This document shows positions 25,511 through 36,600 of a DNA stretch of 64,000 nt, piece after piece. Source of the DNA: Cheiracanthium punctorium (lineage: Eukaryota; Arthropoda; Arachnida; Araneae; Cheiracanthiidae); assembly GCA_038373885.1 (NCBI GenBank), contig JAWZYV010016535.1:558001-622000 (forward strand), read 5' to 3'. Each line of letters starts with the position of its first letter. Position 1 is the first letter of the stretch. The position numbers and the translations under genes are program-made. The notes below the pieces were generated by a model. It made no database searches. It was given only the letters and a program-made list of their open reading frames with translations, and was not told the DNA's origin.

Positions 25511-28008
25511 TTGCTTCTAGTGTTGTAAAGGCGCAACTACAGGAAGTCTTATATTGAGGCTAGTACTGGTATTTAAATGCTCCGTTGGGAAGGAATGCTG
25601 GGTACAGATGAAAAATCTCTAGCGTTATACTTTTGCAACCAGGAAAGATAAAATGAAACAATGCCACTTAATTCTTTATCCACCAAATCAAGAATTCCCA
25701 AGATTATCAACTTTAAACTGTTTCTTTTTGGTTGTTTAAGTTAGACAATGAATCATCAATATGGTTAATGCAATGTAAAAGAAAACGAAGAAAAAAAAAT
25801 TAATAAACACTAGCTACACGGCTGATAACTGTTTCATAAGAAATTAATGAGTCTTTTTCAAAAAGTATAGCACAAACAAAAGTGAACACGTCAAATAATT
25901 CTTTAAATGGGATAATTTTGGTAAATGTAACCTTTTAAACAGAACACCCATGTCTGAAAATTCACTAATGCTCACACTTTGTTTCGTTGGCTTGATATGG
26001 TTAGAAAGTGGGTGGAAAGCTATCCATTTAAAACAATCTTACTTTACAAAACATTCAGTCATGGTGTAAGCTGATTAAATGAAGCATTTGGTAGTGATTT
26101 TTGAAAGAAATGGTTACCATGAATCAATGAAATATTTAAAAAAAAAACAAGCTTATTGTTACGGTACTTCTAAGTACCGTCAGTAGATAAAGGGTTAAGT
26201 CTTTATTTCAGTCACTTTCCTTAGAGGGTAATCTAGTAGAGTGGCTGTACGAGTCCCTGTAAAAAGAGCTGTAAACTCTATTATTTTGCGTATTTACTTT
26301 ATTGATATTATTTTGACAGTAATAGATTAGGTCTCTAAAATCACTTGTCAAAAATCACTTGATACAATGACTTGTGTTCCTGTAAAAGAGCTACTATAGT
26401 ATTACATATAGTTATTTTTTAAACAAAAATAATAAAAAAATTTACTAATGCTGATAAATCTTCACAGTCAATTTCTAATGATGTACTAATGAAATGACTT
26501 GAGCTGTTATTAACTCTTGCTTCACAGAACTCAAGTTAGTCAAAAATATGTATTTAGCACAGATTCTCTAAATTAACTATGAATGTTAACAAATAAATCA
26601 AATATTATTTCACAACTGCATTACTTAAAATAAATTTAATTAAAAAAATCTGACATCAGAGAGCGCTTTTATTACGAATCTTTAAGATCGACATTCTGAT
26701 TATAAAATGAAACAAGAAGCACCTTATGTTTTAATAATTCGTTTTCAAATTAATTGGTTTTAAAGATTATAATACAATGCTCTTTCATAAATTCGAACTT
26801 CGGTACTCCGAGCGCTTCAGTAATACGAACTGGAATAGCGAGTTTAGTGGAATGACTTCTCTGTTAAAATATTTACGTGCTTCAAACATTTTCGTTTATT
26901 ATTTTCCGTGAATCCTTCCCTCCCTTCACTACTAAAAAATGAAATGCTAGATCTAGCGATGAGATGATCGCACAGTTTCAACAGTCGAGTGATCATTCGG
27001 TGTGTTTTGGAATAGGTCATTTTAACAATCGAATTAATTCGATTGTTTACATATTTATGTAAGCTTATGTAATTTTCCCTGTATATTTTTAATACGTTAA
27101 TATTTTGTGTGTCCAATAATAATAGCTTTGAGGTGAATCTGCTTTATTGTACTTTCTATAGTAATAATTTTTTTTAATAATAATCATACTCTAGTAATGA
27201 CAATTTTTTTGTAAGCCGAACTTATCGATAACCTGAACACTTCCTGCAACTATTGGACTGCATTCATGGAAGAAAAGTCATAAAATTCAATCCCCCTAAT
27301 TTCTTCTGGACAGAGACTTGTGGTGGCGCCATCTTTGAAATTACTAATAAGATAAAAATAATTCATGTTTTATTTCAAGGAAGAATTTTCATACTATCAC
27401 GCAGCAGATGGAAAATTAAAATCAGCCAAAATTCACGAAGTCTTTAACAAAATAAAATGTTGATTGTTATAAATCTGTTTGTTTCTCAAGAAAATATTTT
27501 TAACTACAAGAACTGTTAAAGTTATAGCGTTCTTAATCTGTATTGCGCTTTACTTAAGGAAAAGGAAATCTTAGTTAATTTACAAATCCACTTTTTCTGT
27601 GTTTTAAATTAAACTTTTTTTATTTATATGAAAAATAAAAATCAAGAGACATATATAGAAAATTTCTTTCCCATAAATGACCAGTAACTGCACTTGTGCC
27701 ATTGTGTATTGTGTTTAAAGCAAACCTGCACGAAGGAGGAAGGTGCCTTAGGTGGAGGACTTTTTATGGGGATCTAACGTGCATTCACATTACATCTTGA
27801 GAAAAACACGCAGACTGTTAGATCGACACCTGCACCAGTAGGCCAGAGCTCAGGACCTTCACCATTCATCTACCATAATATCTACCATAATAGAAACACC
27901 TAATAGTTTCTATTAGGTGACGTATTCACTCGGGCATGAAGGAGCCGTACATATGGCATTATACACATAGCATTACTTAAACTATCACAGGAACCATCAT
28001 AGGATACA
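25511..28008. other. Intergenic, AT-rich
   Basis: 26780-26840 has a short 'cgaacttcggtactccgag' piece like a pogo-type terminus. 27718-27960 is GC-richer with a small palindrome (27897-27919). No gene supported. Confidence 0.4.
27897..27919. repeat. Perfect short inverted repeat
   Basis: CACCTAATAG and CTATTAGGTG are separated by three bases. It is next to a direct repeat of 'ctaccataat' (about 27870 and 27882). Confidence 0.6.
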
Positions 28009-28016
28009 TTCTAAGG

Positions 28017-28428
28017 CAGTGGCGCACCCAGGATTTTAGTTTAGGGGGGGGGGGGGCTGAGCTGAAAATACTGCTGAACTCGGTTATAGTGAGATCGCTA
28101 ATATTTACAACCCTCTTATAACGTCAAAATATTCTGTACCCCTGGATTTGCCTATACAACACAAGCCCACAAGCAAAAACTCATTATAAAGTCATAAATA
28201 ATTATCTGATCTTTTCAGTGATATTGTAACCGACTAACTCTCTGTAATTATTTATTTAAAAACTAACATCTTTTTAGGTAAAAATTATTTAGAAATAATT
28301 TGAAGAAAATAAATAATAATAGTAATAATTCATTAGTGACAATTTTCATTTTTTAAAGTTTTTCACTTCTAACTGTCCACCTTTAGGGGGGGCTTGAGCC
28401 CCCAAGCCCCCCCGTGGGTGCGCCTATG
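28017..28428 (+). mobile_element. hAT-like MITE, copy 1 (412 bp)
   Basis: It begins CAGTGGCGCACCCAGGATTT and ends GTGGGTGCGCCTATG, so the tips are inverted repeats (CAGTGGCGCACCCA against CATAGGCGCACCCA). Next to each tip are G-rich and C-rich subterminal tracts. It is followed by AT-rich non-coding DNA shared with copy 2. Its left flank is TTCTAAGG. The right flank, atcaccct, does not match that, but copy 2's right flank does. Confidence 0.85.
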
Positions 28429-28800
28429 ATCACCCTTGTAGAATAAAACAGCAGTTTTTGATTGTGTTTGGAAAAATCATGGTATGGTTTTTGTAATGAC
28501 CAATACTCTACTCTAAAATTCTACTTGCTTACGAATAAGCATAAGATGTTAAATCACATATTTGGATTAAACCCTCTGGCTGCTCATCCCGCGATTTCCA
28601 CGGGCAACTCAAATGGAGCAAAATTGGCTCATCCTGCGATTTTTCTTCCTGTATTGAGGAGAGCATCCCGCGTTTTCGCCGTTTCACCACTGAAATAAAT
28701 TAGATACAGTGTTAGAGATTTCATTTAGGTTTTGACCAACCCATGTCGTGAGTCGTCGTCCACTCAATTGAGGCATTGGAAGGTAATACTCGGTCTGTAA

Positions 28801-28867
28801 TCGGGGCCACGCGAGATAGCAATAGCAAGTATCACCAAGGAAACTTGCTTGATCTCGCGTGGCCCCG
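28801..28867. mobile_element. 67-bp hairpin insertion with CTGTAA direct repeats
   Basis: GGGGCCACGCGAGAT at 28803-28817 pairs exactly with ATCTCGCGTGGCCCC at 28852-28866. An inner GCAAGT/ACTTGC pair also exists. The whole palindrome is flanked by CTGTAA at 28795-28800 and 28868-28873. It is strikingly GC-rich against its surroundings. It sits between the two MITE copies of the composite unit. Confidence 0.65.
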
Positions 28868-28999
28868 CTGTAATGCTCTCACTTCACTGGTTGGCCTCCT
28901 TGTCTCATCAGAAATGGCTGCTAGAAATCGTACAGCCATGGACAGAGTGTCTATTCGGGATGATTGATGAGATTCTGAAAGAGATTTTAAATTGTATAG

Positions 29000-29423
29000 C
29001 AGTGGCGCACCCAGGATTTCAGTTTAGGGGGGGGCTGGGCTACGAATACTGCTGAACTCGGTTTTAGTGACCTCAATTATAGTTATAACTCTCTTATGTC
29101 GTCAAAAATATTCTGTGCCAGTCGACTTGCCTGTAGAACACAACCCCACGAGCAATGTAACTCTATTTAGAATCAAATAATTATATGATCTTTTCAATGA
29201 TGTTGTAACCATGTTTAACCCTGTTTCATATTCTAACTGTAAGTTTTCATTTAAAAACTAACATCTTTTTTTGGTAAAAATTATTTTAGAAATAATTTGA
29301 AGACAATTTTTAAAAAGAAAAAATTTAACTCATTAGTGACAATTTTCAATACTTTTCACTTCTAATTTCCCACCTTTAGGGGGGGCTTCAGCCCCCATAG
29401 CCCCGTCCGTGGGTGCGCCTATG
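29000..29423 (+). mobile_element. hAT-like MITE, copy 2 (424 bp)
   Basis: It is in the same orientation as copy 1 and closely similar along its length ('ctgctgaactcggtt', 'tattctgtgcc', 'cacttctaatttcccacctttagggggggctt'). It ends GTGGGTGCGCCTATG. Its right flank TTCTAAGG (29424-29431) equals the left flank of copy 1 (28009-28016). Its own left flank is ttgtatag. Confidence 0.85.
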
Positions 29424-29433
29424 TTCTAAGGGA

Positions 29434-30463
29434 AGTAACTGAAAGAAAGGCTCTAGTGAGTCGTTTTATTTGCTCTAACCTGTTCATCCTCATCAATACA
29501 AAGAGGCAACAATAAATATTCCTCTTATGTGTCTTGCGTCAGGGCCGGTCCCAGGGTAGGGCGATCCGGGCGGTCGCCCGGAGCTCAATGATCTAGGGGC
29601 GCCAAAATCATGGAAAATGAAAATAAACTGATAAAAAAAATTAAGTTACAGGCTTTTATAAAATGCACTAAAAAGTAAAGAATATTTTTTTATCATTCTG
29701 ATATCATACCAATAAATTATTTTTCATAACATTGCATTGTCATCGGACCCTTGTATTGTAAGGATACCAAATTTCATTGAAATCGGTTCACGGGAATTTT
29801 CTCAAAAACGCGTGTAGTTATCATGTTTGTAAATAATCAAGTTTTTAATAAAACGTTTTTTTTATTTTATTTTTCAATGTTTTCTTGACTTTCTGATATG
29901 GTCGCATGAGATTTACTTAAAAAAAACGGGGGGGGGGGCGAAATTAAGGTTTTGCCCGGAGCGCCAAAATGTCTCGGACCGGCCCTGCTTGCGTTTCTTT
30001 GAAACATTAGTCTTTCATTGCCAAGAACTGAGTAATTGAAAGAAAGGCTCTAGTGAGCCGTTTTATTTGCTCTCTCTCTCTCTATCCTGTTCATCCTCAT
30101 CAATACAAAGTGGCAACAATGAATATTCCTTTTATGTGTCTTGCGTTCCTTTCAAGCATTAGTCTTTCAAGAACTGAGTAACTGAAAGAAAGGCTCTAGT
30201 CAGTCGTTTTATTTGCTGTAACCAGTTCATCTTCATCAATACAAGTGGCAACAATGAATATTCCTCTCATGTGTCTTGCGTTTCTTTCAAACATTAGTCT
30301 TTCATTGTCAAGAACTGAGTAACTGAAGGAAAGGCTCTGGTGAGTCGTTTTATTTGCTCTAACCTCTTCATCCTCATCAATACAAGGAGGCAACGATGAA
30401 CTGAACATTTATCTTATGTGTGTTATCTTGCGCTTCTTTCAAACATTAGTCTTTCATTGTCCC
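29434..30463 (+). repeat. Tandem array of four ~143-bp units, interrupted by a hAT-like element
   Basis: The phrase 'gtaactgaaagaaaggctctag' starts at 29434, 30032, 30178 and 30319. Spacings are 146 and 141 bases, and 143 between the first two once the inserted element and one target repeat are removed. Units contain 'gtcgttttatttgctctaacc', 'tcatcaatacaa', 'ggcaacaatgaatattcc' and 'gtgtcttgcgtttctttcaaa'. Non-coding. A short (CT)n expansion marks unit 2. Confidence 0.9.
29540..29987. mobile_element. hAT-like MITE inserted in the tandem array (448 bp)
   Basis: The ends CAGGGCCGGTCC and GGACCGGCCCTG are 12-base near-perfect inverted repeats. CTTGCGT lies on both sides (29533-29539 and 29988-29994). 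Removing the element and one CTTGCGT restores the array phrase 'gtcttgcgtttcttt' found in the other units, which proves the insertion boundary. Internal sequence is AT-rich and non-coding, with G/C tracts next to the ends. Confidence 0.9.
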
Positions 30464-32417
30464 TCAGAGCTTTAAATGAAGAACACTGACGTCAGTGGAA
30501 AAAATCTACCCTGATGCTTCGTCTTTACAACGATGCGGGCGATCAGATTGATCATTTATGCAGTGGTGGCTTTCTAAATAGGCTGGTTAAACTATACATT
30601 CCGGTGGCAAATGCACATTTTGAAATATTGTAAAACCGAAACTTAACTTCAAACACTCGACGATTTTGGGTTTCAGCTAAATTAGGCGAAACTCCTTTTG
30701 CATGCATTCTTGTTCCCACACCACCATCCTCTTAAGGAACATTTAACCTTAGCAGAGTAGATTTTAAAGTGTCTTTCTTCCCATAAATGTAGAATTAACA
30801 ATTGAATGATGTCTTGTGTAGATGAGATACAATCGGACTTTTGTTTCAAAAGATAACAACTTTGAATTTCTCTAACAAGTTTTTGCTTGCCATTTTGTAG
30901 GTCCTTAGTTTAAAATAGGTAAATGAAGGTAAACTACAGTTGTTAGCCACTTTTCTTCACATAGTAATGCAAACAGCAGCTATGTAAGGAAATTTGTATA
31001 AAGTGTCTCGCAAATAGAAGATGACGTCACATGACATCAAATGACTGCAAGACATCAATATCTTTAGGACGTTAATTGAGTGTTAAAGAGAAGTGTTTTT
31101 TTTTAATGAATGTAATGTGCAGGCCTGCCGAGACAGGGGCAATTGTCCCCGTACCCGGGCTTTAGGGAAACCCGGAATTCGATGAAAATTTTATGAAGGT
31201 TTTGTATAGGTGACCTACGGTAAAAAAAAAAGGTGTAGCATTATGGTGTAAACGAACAAATGCTACACCTTTTTTTAAAAAAAGTTATGGGGCGAAAAGA
31301 CGAAAGAATTTTTTTTTTTTTTTTTTGCACCACCACATTGCACCGAGAACTGCACTACCATTACCAGCAGTGTTCATATTTGGTATTTTTCAAAAAGCTC
31401 CTCGCCATGCCTGTCTTTTGTTAGCATCTATACGCCCTGCCATTTATATAAATAAATAACAAGCCTTGCCTCCTTTTAAAGCATTTACTTATCACACTGT
31501 AGCGGTTTAAGAAGTGTGTCATTCCCTTTTTTTTAGAGAAAAATGCAGTTCTGTTAATTTTCGACATAGAATAAGGTACCCTAACCTCAACACCCGCATG
31601 CACATAAACCCAACCGAAGTTTTTCATGCACCCCAATTGTCAGAAGCATACAGAAAGTTTCAATACATTGTCAATTAAGGGGGGGTGGGGGTTAAGTTCG
31701 GACGAGATTATACGGACAGTGGGGAAGGGAGAAGAGCCCATGGAATAAGCAAAAGTTTGATATAATGTATTTTGCACTCAGTTTTTTGTCCTATAAGTCT
31801 GCACATAATATACAATGCACAGAGAAATGCTAAATAGGAGGTAAGAAAATTGCACTTTTACGAGAACACTAGTCATACAGAGAAAGAATCCAGTAGAATG
31901 CAGGAAAAATCGCCCTTTTTGATAAGAAAGTACCCTTTTTGATAGATCCTCCCTTCTGGTTTTGAAAAGAAATGTGAACACGGACTACCAATTATAGTCT
32001 TTCCAGAAGTAGTAGATCTATTGTCTGAGACATCGGTGCTTACTGGTTATGATATATCTTCCTTCTTTTTTTAATCGGTAAATGAAGTAGGAAGAGGGGG
32101 GAAACATTATGCTGTGACTGAAATCTTTGCAACAGCGCGAACGCAACACCACAGATAACAGAGAGCAAAGAGACGTATCCATGAGGTTATCACAAGTGAT
32201 GCATGTTTTCTGTGCCGACGAATTTGTCTTGGAAGATAACACAGGTTGTGGAGAGGTGATAAGAATTTATTATGCTGTTATAGTGTATTTTCAGATACAT
32301 TCAGTTAGTTACCGTGCCTCTTTTAAAATATTAATAATGGTTTGAAACTCCATAAATGAATATTATTGCAAAAAACTCTGCTCGTTTCCTGGGTTCGTCG
32401 TTCTAAAGTACAGTAGG
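30464..32417. other. Intergenic with MITE debris
   Basis: G-runs near 31680 and an A/T foldback near 31220-31290 indicate decayed MITEs. No gene supported. Confidence 0.4.
31118..31290. mobile_element. Degenerate MITE fragment related to 16855-17110
   Basis: It has 'ggggcaattgtccccgtaccc', then 'aaaattttatgaaggttttgtataggtgacc', paralleling the 16.9-kb copy. Near its right end a 'ggtgtagca' and an inverted 'tgctacacc' form a small hairpin. Confidence 0.35.
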
Positions 32418-33268
32418 TGTAGAAAGTTCTAGTAAAGAGTCCACTTGTCAGGGTGGAACAGGAACTTTATTGTTTCTAGAACTTCGTCGGACAATCAGCT
32501 GTGCAAAATTCACAAGCACAATCAAACAGTAACGTGCTTTTAACAGTCCACTTAGTAGAGAAGCTTTCACGAATGCTGTATTTCTCACACAAAATAAAAC
32601 ATTTCCACAGGCAAAAAATTCAATGAAAATATACGACGGATTTCGTAAACAGTCCCTCAAGACACAGCAACGAAGTATTTACACACAGTACTTAAAAACA
32701 AAGCTTCAAAAAGGCAAGCGAAAATACCGCTCCTATAGCACAATATAGCCTTAAGCTTTCACTGACATCTGCTCTTGGCGTAAGCAGAAGCAACACTGAC
32801 TGAACTGGACAACCAGCACCCCTTTTATAGATGACGCTGAAGCTATTAGAAATTTCCCGAGGGTTCCCCTTAAAGCGCGAATTTTGATTACGTCATCGGA
32901 ATACAGCTGAATCATTAGGCTATTATGTGATTTTAATGCAGAAAAACTAATTTTACAAGCCCATTGGGAAAATCACGCCAAATGACCAAAATGTCTCCAA
33001 GCTTGGCGACTTTTGGCGAAATATCGCCAAATTTGGTGCCATAAGTAAGTCCCCAAGAGTGAGGTTACCGAAGGCCTAGGACCAATATTTCTTGAGATTT
33101 CTAGAAAATACTATACAAACAATTAGTGAAACCCCAAACTCCGTATCTCGCGTTCTAGTTGGCTGATTTTGATGCAAAAAAGCAAAATTTAACGATTTGA
33201 CGCGTAGAATACGAATTTTAAACTATTTTAAACCCCAGAACAGCAAGTTGACCCGAAAATTCGTAACA
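32418..33268 (-). mobile_element. Probable LTR of a retrotransposon (solo or isolated), ~850 bp
   Basis: Read on the minus strand it begins TGTTACGAATTTTCGGGTC and has a clear TATA box CTATAAAAGG (32821-32830). It has a transcribed-looking region and an AATAAAG polyadenylation signal (32465-32471) followed by T/G-rich sequence. It ends near ...TTTCTACA. This U3-R-U5 order and the TGTTACGA start fit Gypsy-type LTRs. No primer-binding site, coding region, second LTR or target duplication was found, so it may be a solo LTR, and the right-hand boundary at 32418 is approximate. Confidence 0.6.
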
Positions 33269-33305
33269 ATATCAAATAACGCTCAAAAGAGACTGCTGTT
33301 TAAAA

Positions 33306-33622
33306 GATGAAATGATTAAAACTTTTTAAAATAACACGCATAAAAGGTACTTATCGTTCTGGACAAATGTTTCAAACGAAAAACTTTCGTCCTTCACAGC
33401 AGTAGTCCATAAACAGACTGAGACTGAGGGGGGGGGGGGGTGAAAGAAGTAAACCGAAAAAAAAAAAAAGACCCTCACTTTTTTGTCCCCTCCACTCTCG
33501 GTCTGTGTATGGACTACTGTTAAGGAAAGTCGAAACGTTTTCGTCCGGAACACGAGTACAAAACGGTAAGTACCTTTTATCTGTGTTATTTACAAAATTT
33601 TAATTATTTAATTATTTCATGT
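33306..33622. mobile_element. Foldback MITE, copy 1 (~315 bp)
   Basis: The left arm (attaaaactttttaaaataacac, 'aaaaggtacttatcg', 'cagtagtccataaacagactg') is the reverse complement of the right arm ending 'ctgtgttatttacaaaattttaatt'. The centre holds (G)n and (A)n runs. A related element occurs at 40780-41120. The 75-codon minus-strand open frame at 33326-33553 lies inside and is not a gene. Confidence 0.75.
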
Positions 33623-36600
33623 GAATAAATATACAATTTTATGGCGAATTTAACCCAGAAAGATCTCAGCATGGTCTTCTTTTTGTTTAACACTTCCCCG
33701 TTGCATCTTTGTTAGTATATACATAGATCCAGAATCACAGTACTTTCAAACTAAGGAGGTTATCGAGTTTCAATTATGAAAATCTTTTGCTCGTATTTTC
33801 GCTCATTCGCTCACTATTATTCGCTCCATTTTTGTCGATTAAAGTCTAACATTTTTTGAAGTTCTGCATTCAAACTTTAAATAATTTAAATAAAGTGTTG
33901 ATTCATAGAAAACTACATGTTTACAGCTAAAAAAAACCCTCTTTGATTTATTGTAATAGATTTATATTTTTAGTGGAATAATGTAATCGGATAAGCATAA
34001 ACAGTTTCATACTTAAAAAAAAATAACTAGAAAAATTTTAAACACGTTTTTGGCTTTATTTTTACAAGGAAAGCGTATGTTTAACTATAGTCAAAGTTTG
34101 CAGATTATAACTACTTTTAAAGCTACAAATATATGCAAAAAAAAGTTTAGCATTAGCATTTAGTTTTGAAAAGAGTTAACATCCGATAAATTCTCTTTTG
34201 ACGAAGTGGGGAGAGGGGGGGGAGGGGAAAGATCTTTGTGAATTTAAAAGTCTCGCGACATATTCGAAAGAGATTACAATTTTCAGAGAAAGCTCACCCC
34301 AGCTCACTTAACTCCTTCTTTTCGAATCGAAATGACGGACGAGCATGCGACGAATATAAAATTCTCGAATATTTGCGAAAATATGAAATTGGCTTTGCTT
34401 GGCCTTTCCGAACGGCACTCGGTTTTAATATTTCATAAGTGAATAAGATAGCCACGGCATGTTAATACAGATAACAGAAAAATATAGGAGTCATTCTTCT
34501 TGTGGAGTTTTAACTTCTGGTTGTTATTACCAGCTGCAAGCGTCTCTTTAATTTTTGTTCCCGGCTTCCTGCCAGTAGAGATACTTAAAAAAAAAGAATA
34601 AAGTCATCATCTCTCTCAAAATGGGAAAGAGAGATCAAAAACTGGAAAGAGGGGGGGGGGGATATCAGTCCTTGACCCATTCCCGATTTGGCACGAAAGG
34701 CGTTCAGTGTGGTTACATACGTTTTTTGGATAGAGTGATGGATACTTAAATGATACATAAATTCCGAATATGCTCTGTAGAATATCAAAATCTAGGTCTC
34801 ATACTCGCACTGAAAGTGAAGAATTCAAAAGCTGCTTGTAATGGAAAGCTCGTTTATCTTTTGTAAGTAGCCTGACGGCGCGGAATGCTGCAGCATTTGA
34901 GGCAGGAGATCAAGGAAGGTTTAGGCGGTCTCCAAAATCTGTTCTTCGATCAGTCAGGATAAAAGTATAGTTTTCAGAGTGTTAGTGTTTTCTAGTTTGT
35001 ATTTTTAAAAAATTAACACGATGTTTCGATTTTTTCTTCTGTGCTTATCCAAAGTATAAACATGAAGAACAGAAATTGTCATGAAGCGGTTACGTATGTA
35101 ATAAGAATAAGAATGGTTGTGTGTATATACATATTCGTTGGCTTGAAATTGAGATAATCAGATGTGATAGTCGTCACATAAATAATTTTATCATTCCAGG
35201 CCTATTATTTTTGGGATTCCGCTTTTTAAAAGCTTTTTTCTAGCTTATTTACAGCTGAAGGCTAGTTCTATAAAAGCGCATTGAGGTTATTTATCGGTTC
35301 AAATATCGACGCAACATTATATAAAAAATATAGGATTAAAAAAAGTTTTTTAACCAAGCTTTTTATTAAAGATTAACTAAAAGACATAAAATATTTTTTT
35401 AGAATATTTTCAAGCTCAGCCATAGCAACATACAAATCCACCCTAGCTGATTATGGATCGGCGGATGTACTTAGGAAATTCATTAAATGTTACTTTTTAT
35501 GTAAAATAGTATACTATAGTCTTTAAATGCTTTATATTTTTAACTACTTACTTCTACATGAGGTCAAAAGAAGTATTAAAGAGGCAAGCTTTCAAAAATT
35601 TTATATCATTTTACATAAAAAAGTAGTATTTAATGAATTTTCTAAGTATACCTTGGTCGATGATCAGTTCGGGTAGATTTGTTTCTTGCAATAAAGGTTT
35701 AAGCTTGAAAATATTCTCTAAAATTATTTTAAACATTTTTGTCGTTTTTTTAATAAAAACCTTGATTTTAAAAACTTTTAGATCATTTTTTTATTTGTTT
35801 TACGGTCGAGCCTTTTCAAAGAGTTGGGCTCAAAATTCAAATATTCCTTCTTAATAAAATAGAAAATTTTCCTGCATATGTGTCTACAAAGGGAAATACA
35901 TAAACTTCTGTTCAATCCAACACGAGTCATTAAAAATGCTTATTTTTAAAGCTTTGTACAAAACAATTGATTGATATAATGAAAATATACAGGAACAAGA
36001 AGTTCATTATGCGAAATCGTATAGTGTTCTCATGTTTTGTTTAGAATTTTTTTTATAATTACATCATACTTGATGTATGCAAAATTCTAATGTTTTTTTG
36101 TAAATTTATTCTATTATACAAAAACTTTTCCCGCTTATTTTCCATTTAAAGCCAATAGATATTAACAAAAATAAATGCGATTTTCTTTTTAAAATTGATA
36201 AAATATTCTAATATTTTAGAAAAAAAATGTAGAAAATGTTATGTTTTTCTTTTGTTACTGAAAGAGACTGTTTAAAATGATTGATGATATAAAAATTATT
36301 TTGCAATCTTGAATTTCTATCTATTTGCGAAAAAGTGATGGATCACCAAGCGAATTAATTTTTAGCGGAAATCAATCTTTGGAATTAATTAAATTAAATC
36401 CGAGTATAAAACGTCCCCTCCATTAGAAAAATGGACGCTAGAGTGACATAACTACGTGGAAAACTGCACGTAGGTCAAGATAGGCAAGCCAGGTGCTTAT
36501 GTAACAGGAGAGTGTGGTCGCATTCGTTAACGGGCGGAGCCAAGCGAGGTTAAAACTTCTTCTCTCAGTGCCTTGACACCGCATTCATATCTTCCAACTT

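Larger units (their letters stand above)
28017..29423 (+). mobile_element. Possible composite hAT unit bounded by an 8-bp target duplication
   Basis: TTCTAAGG occurs immediately before the left MITE copy and immediately after the right MITE copy, while the inner flanks do not match. This is what is expected if the outer ends of two MITE copies were used together to move about 570 bases of intervening DNA as one block. The intervening DNA (28429-28999) encodes no transposase. Mobilisation would have been in trans. Alternative: an unequal recombination event between MITE-bearing alleles. Confidence 0.6.

Noticed and set aside
29434..30463. CRISPR-like array
   Set aside because: The units are whole ~143-bp tandem copies with no repeat-spacer alternation, and the genome is eukaryotic.
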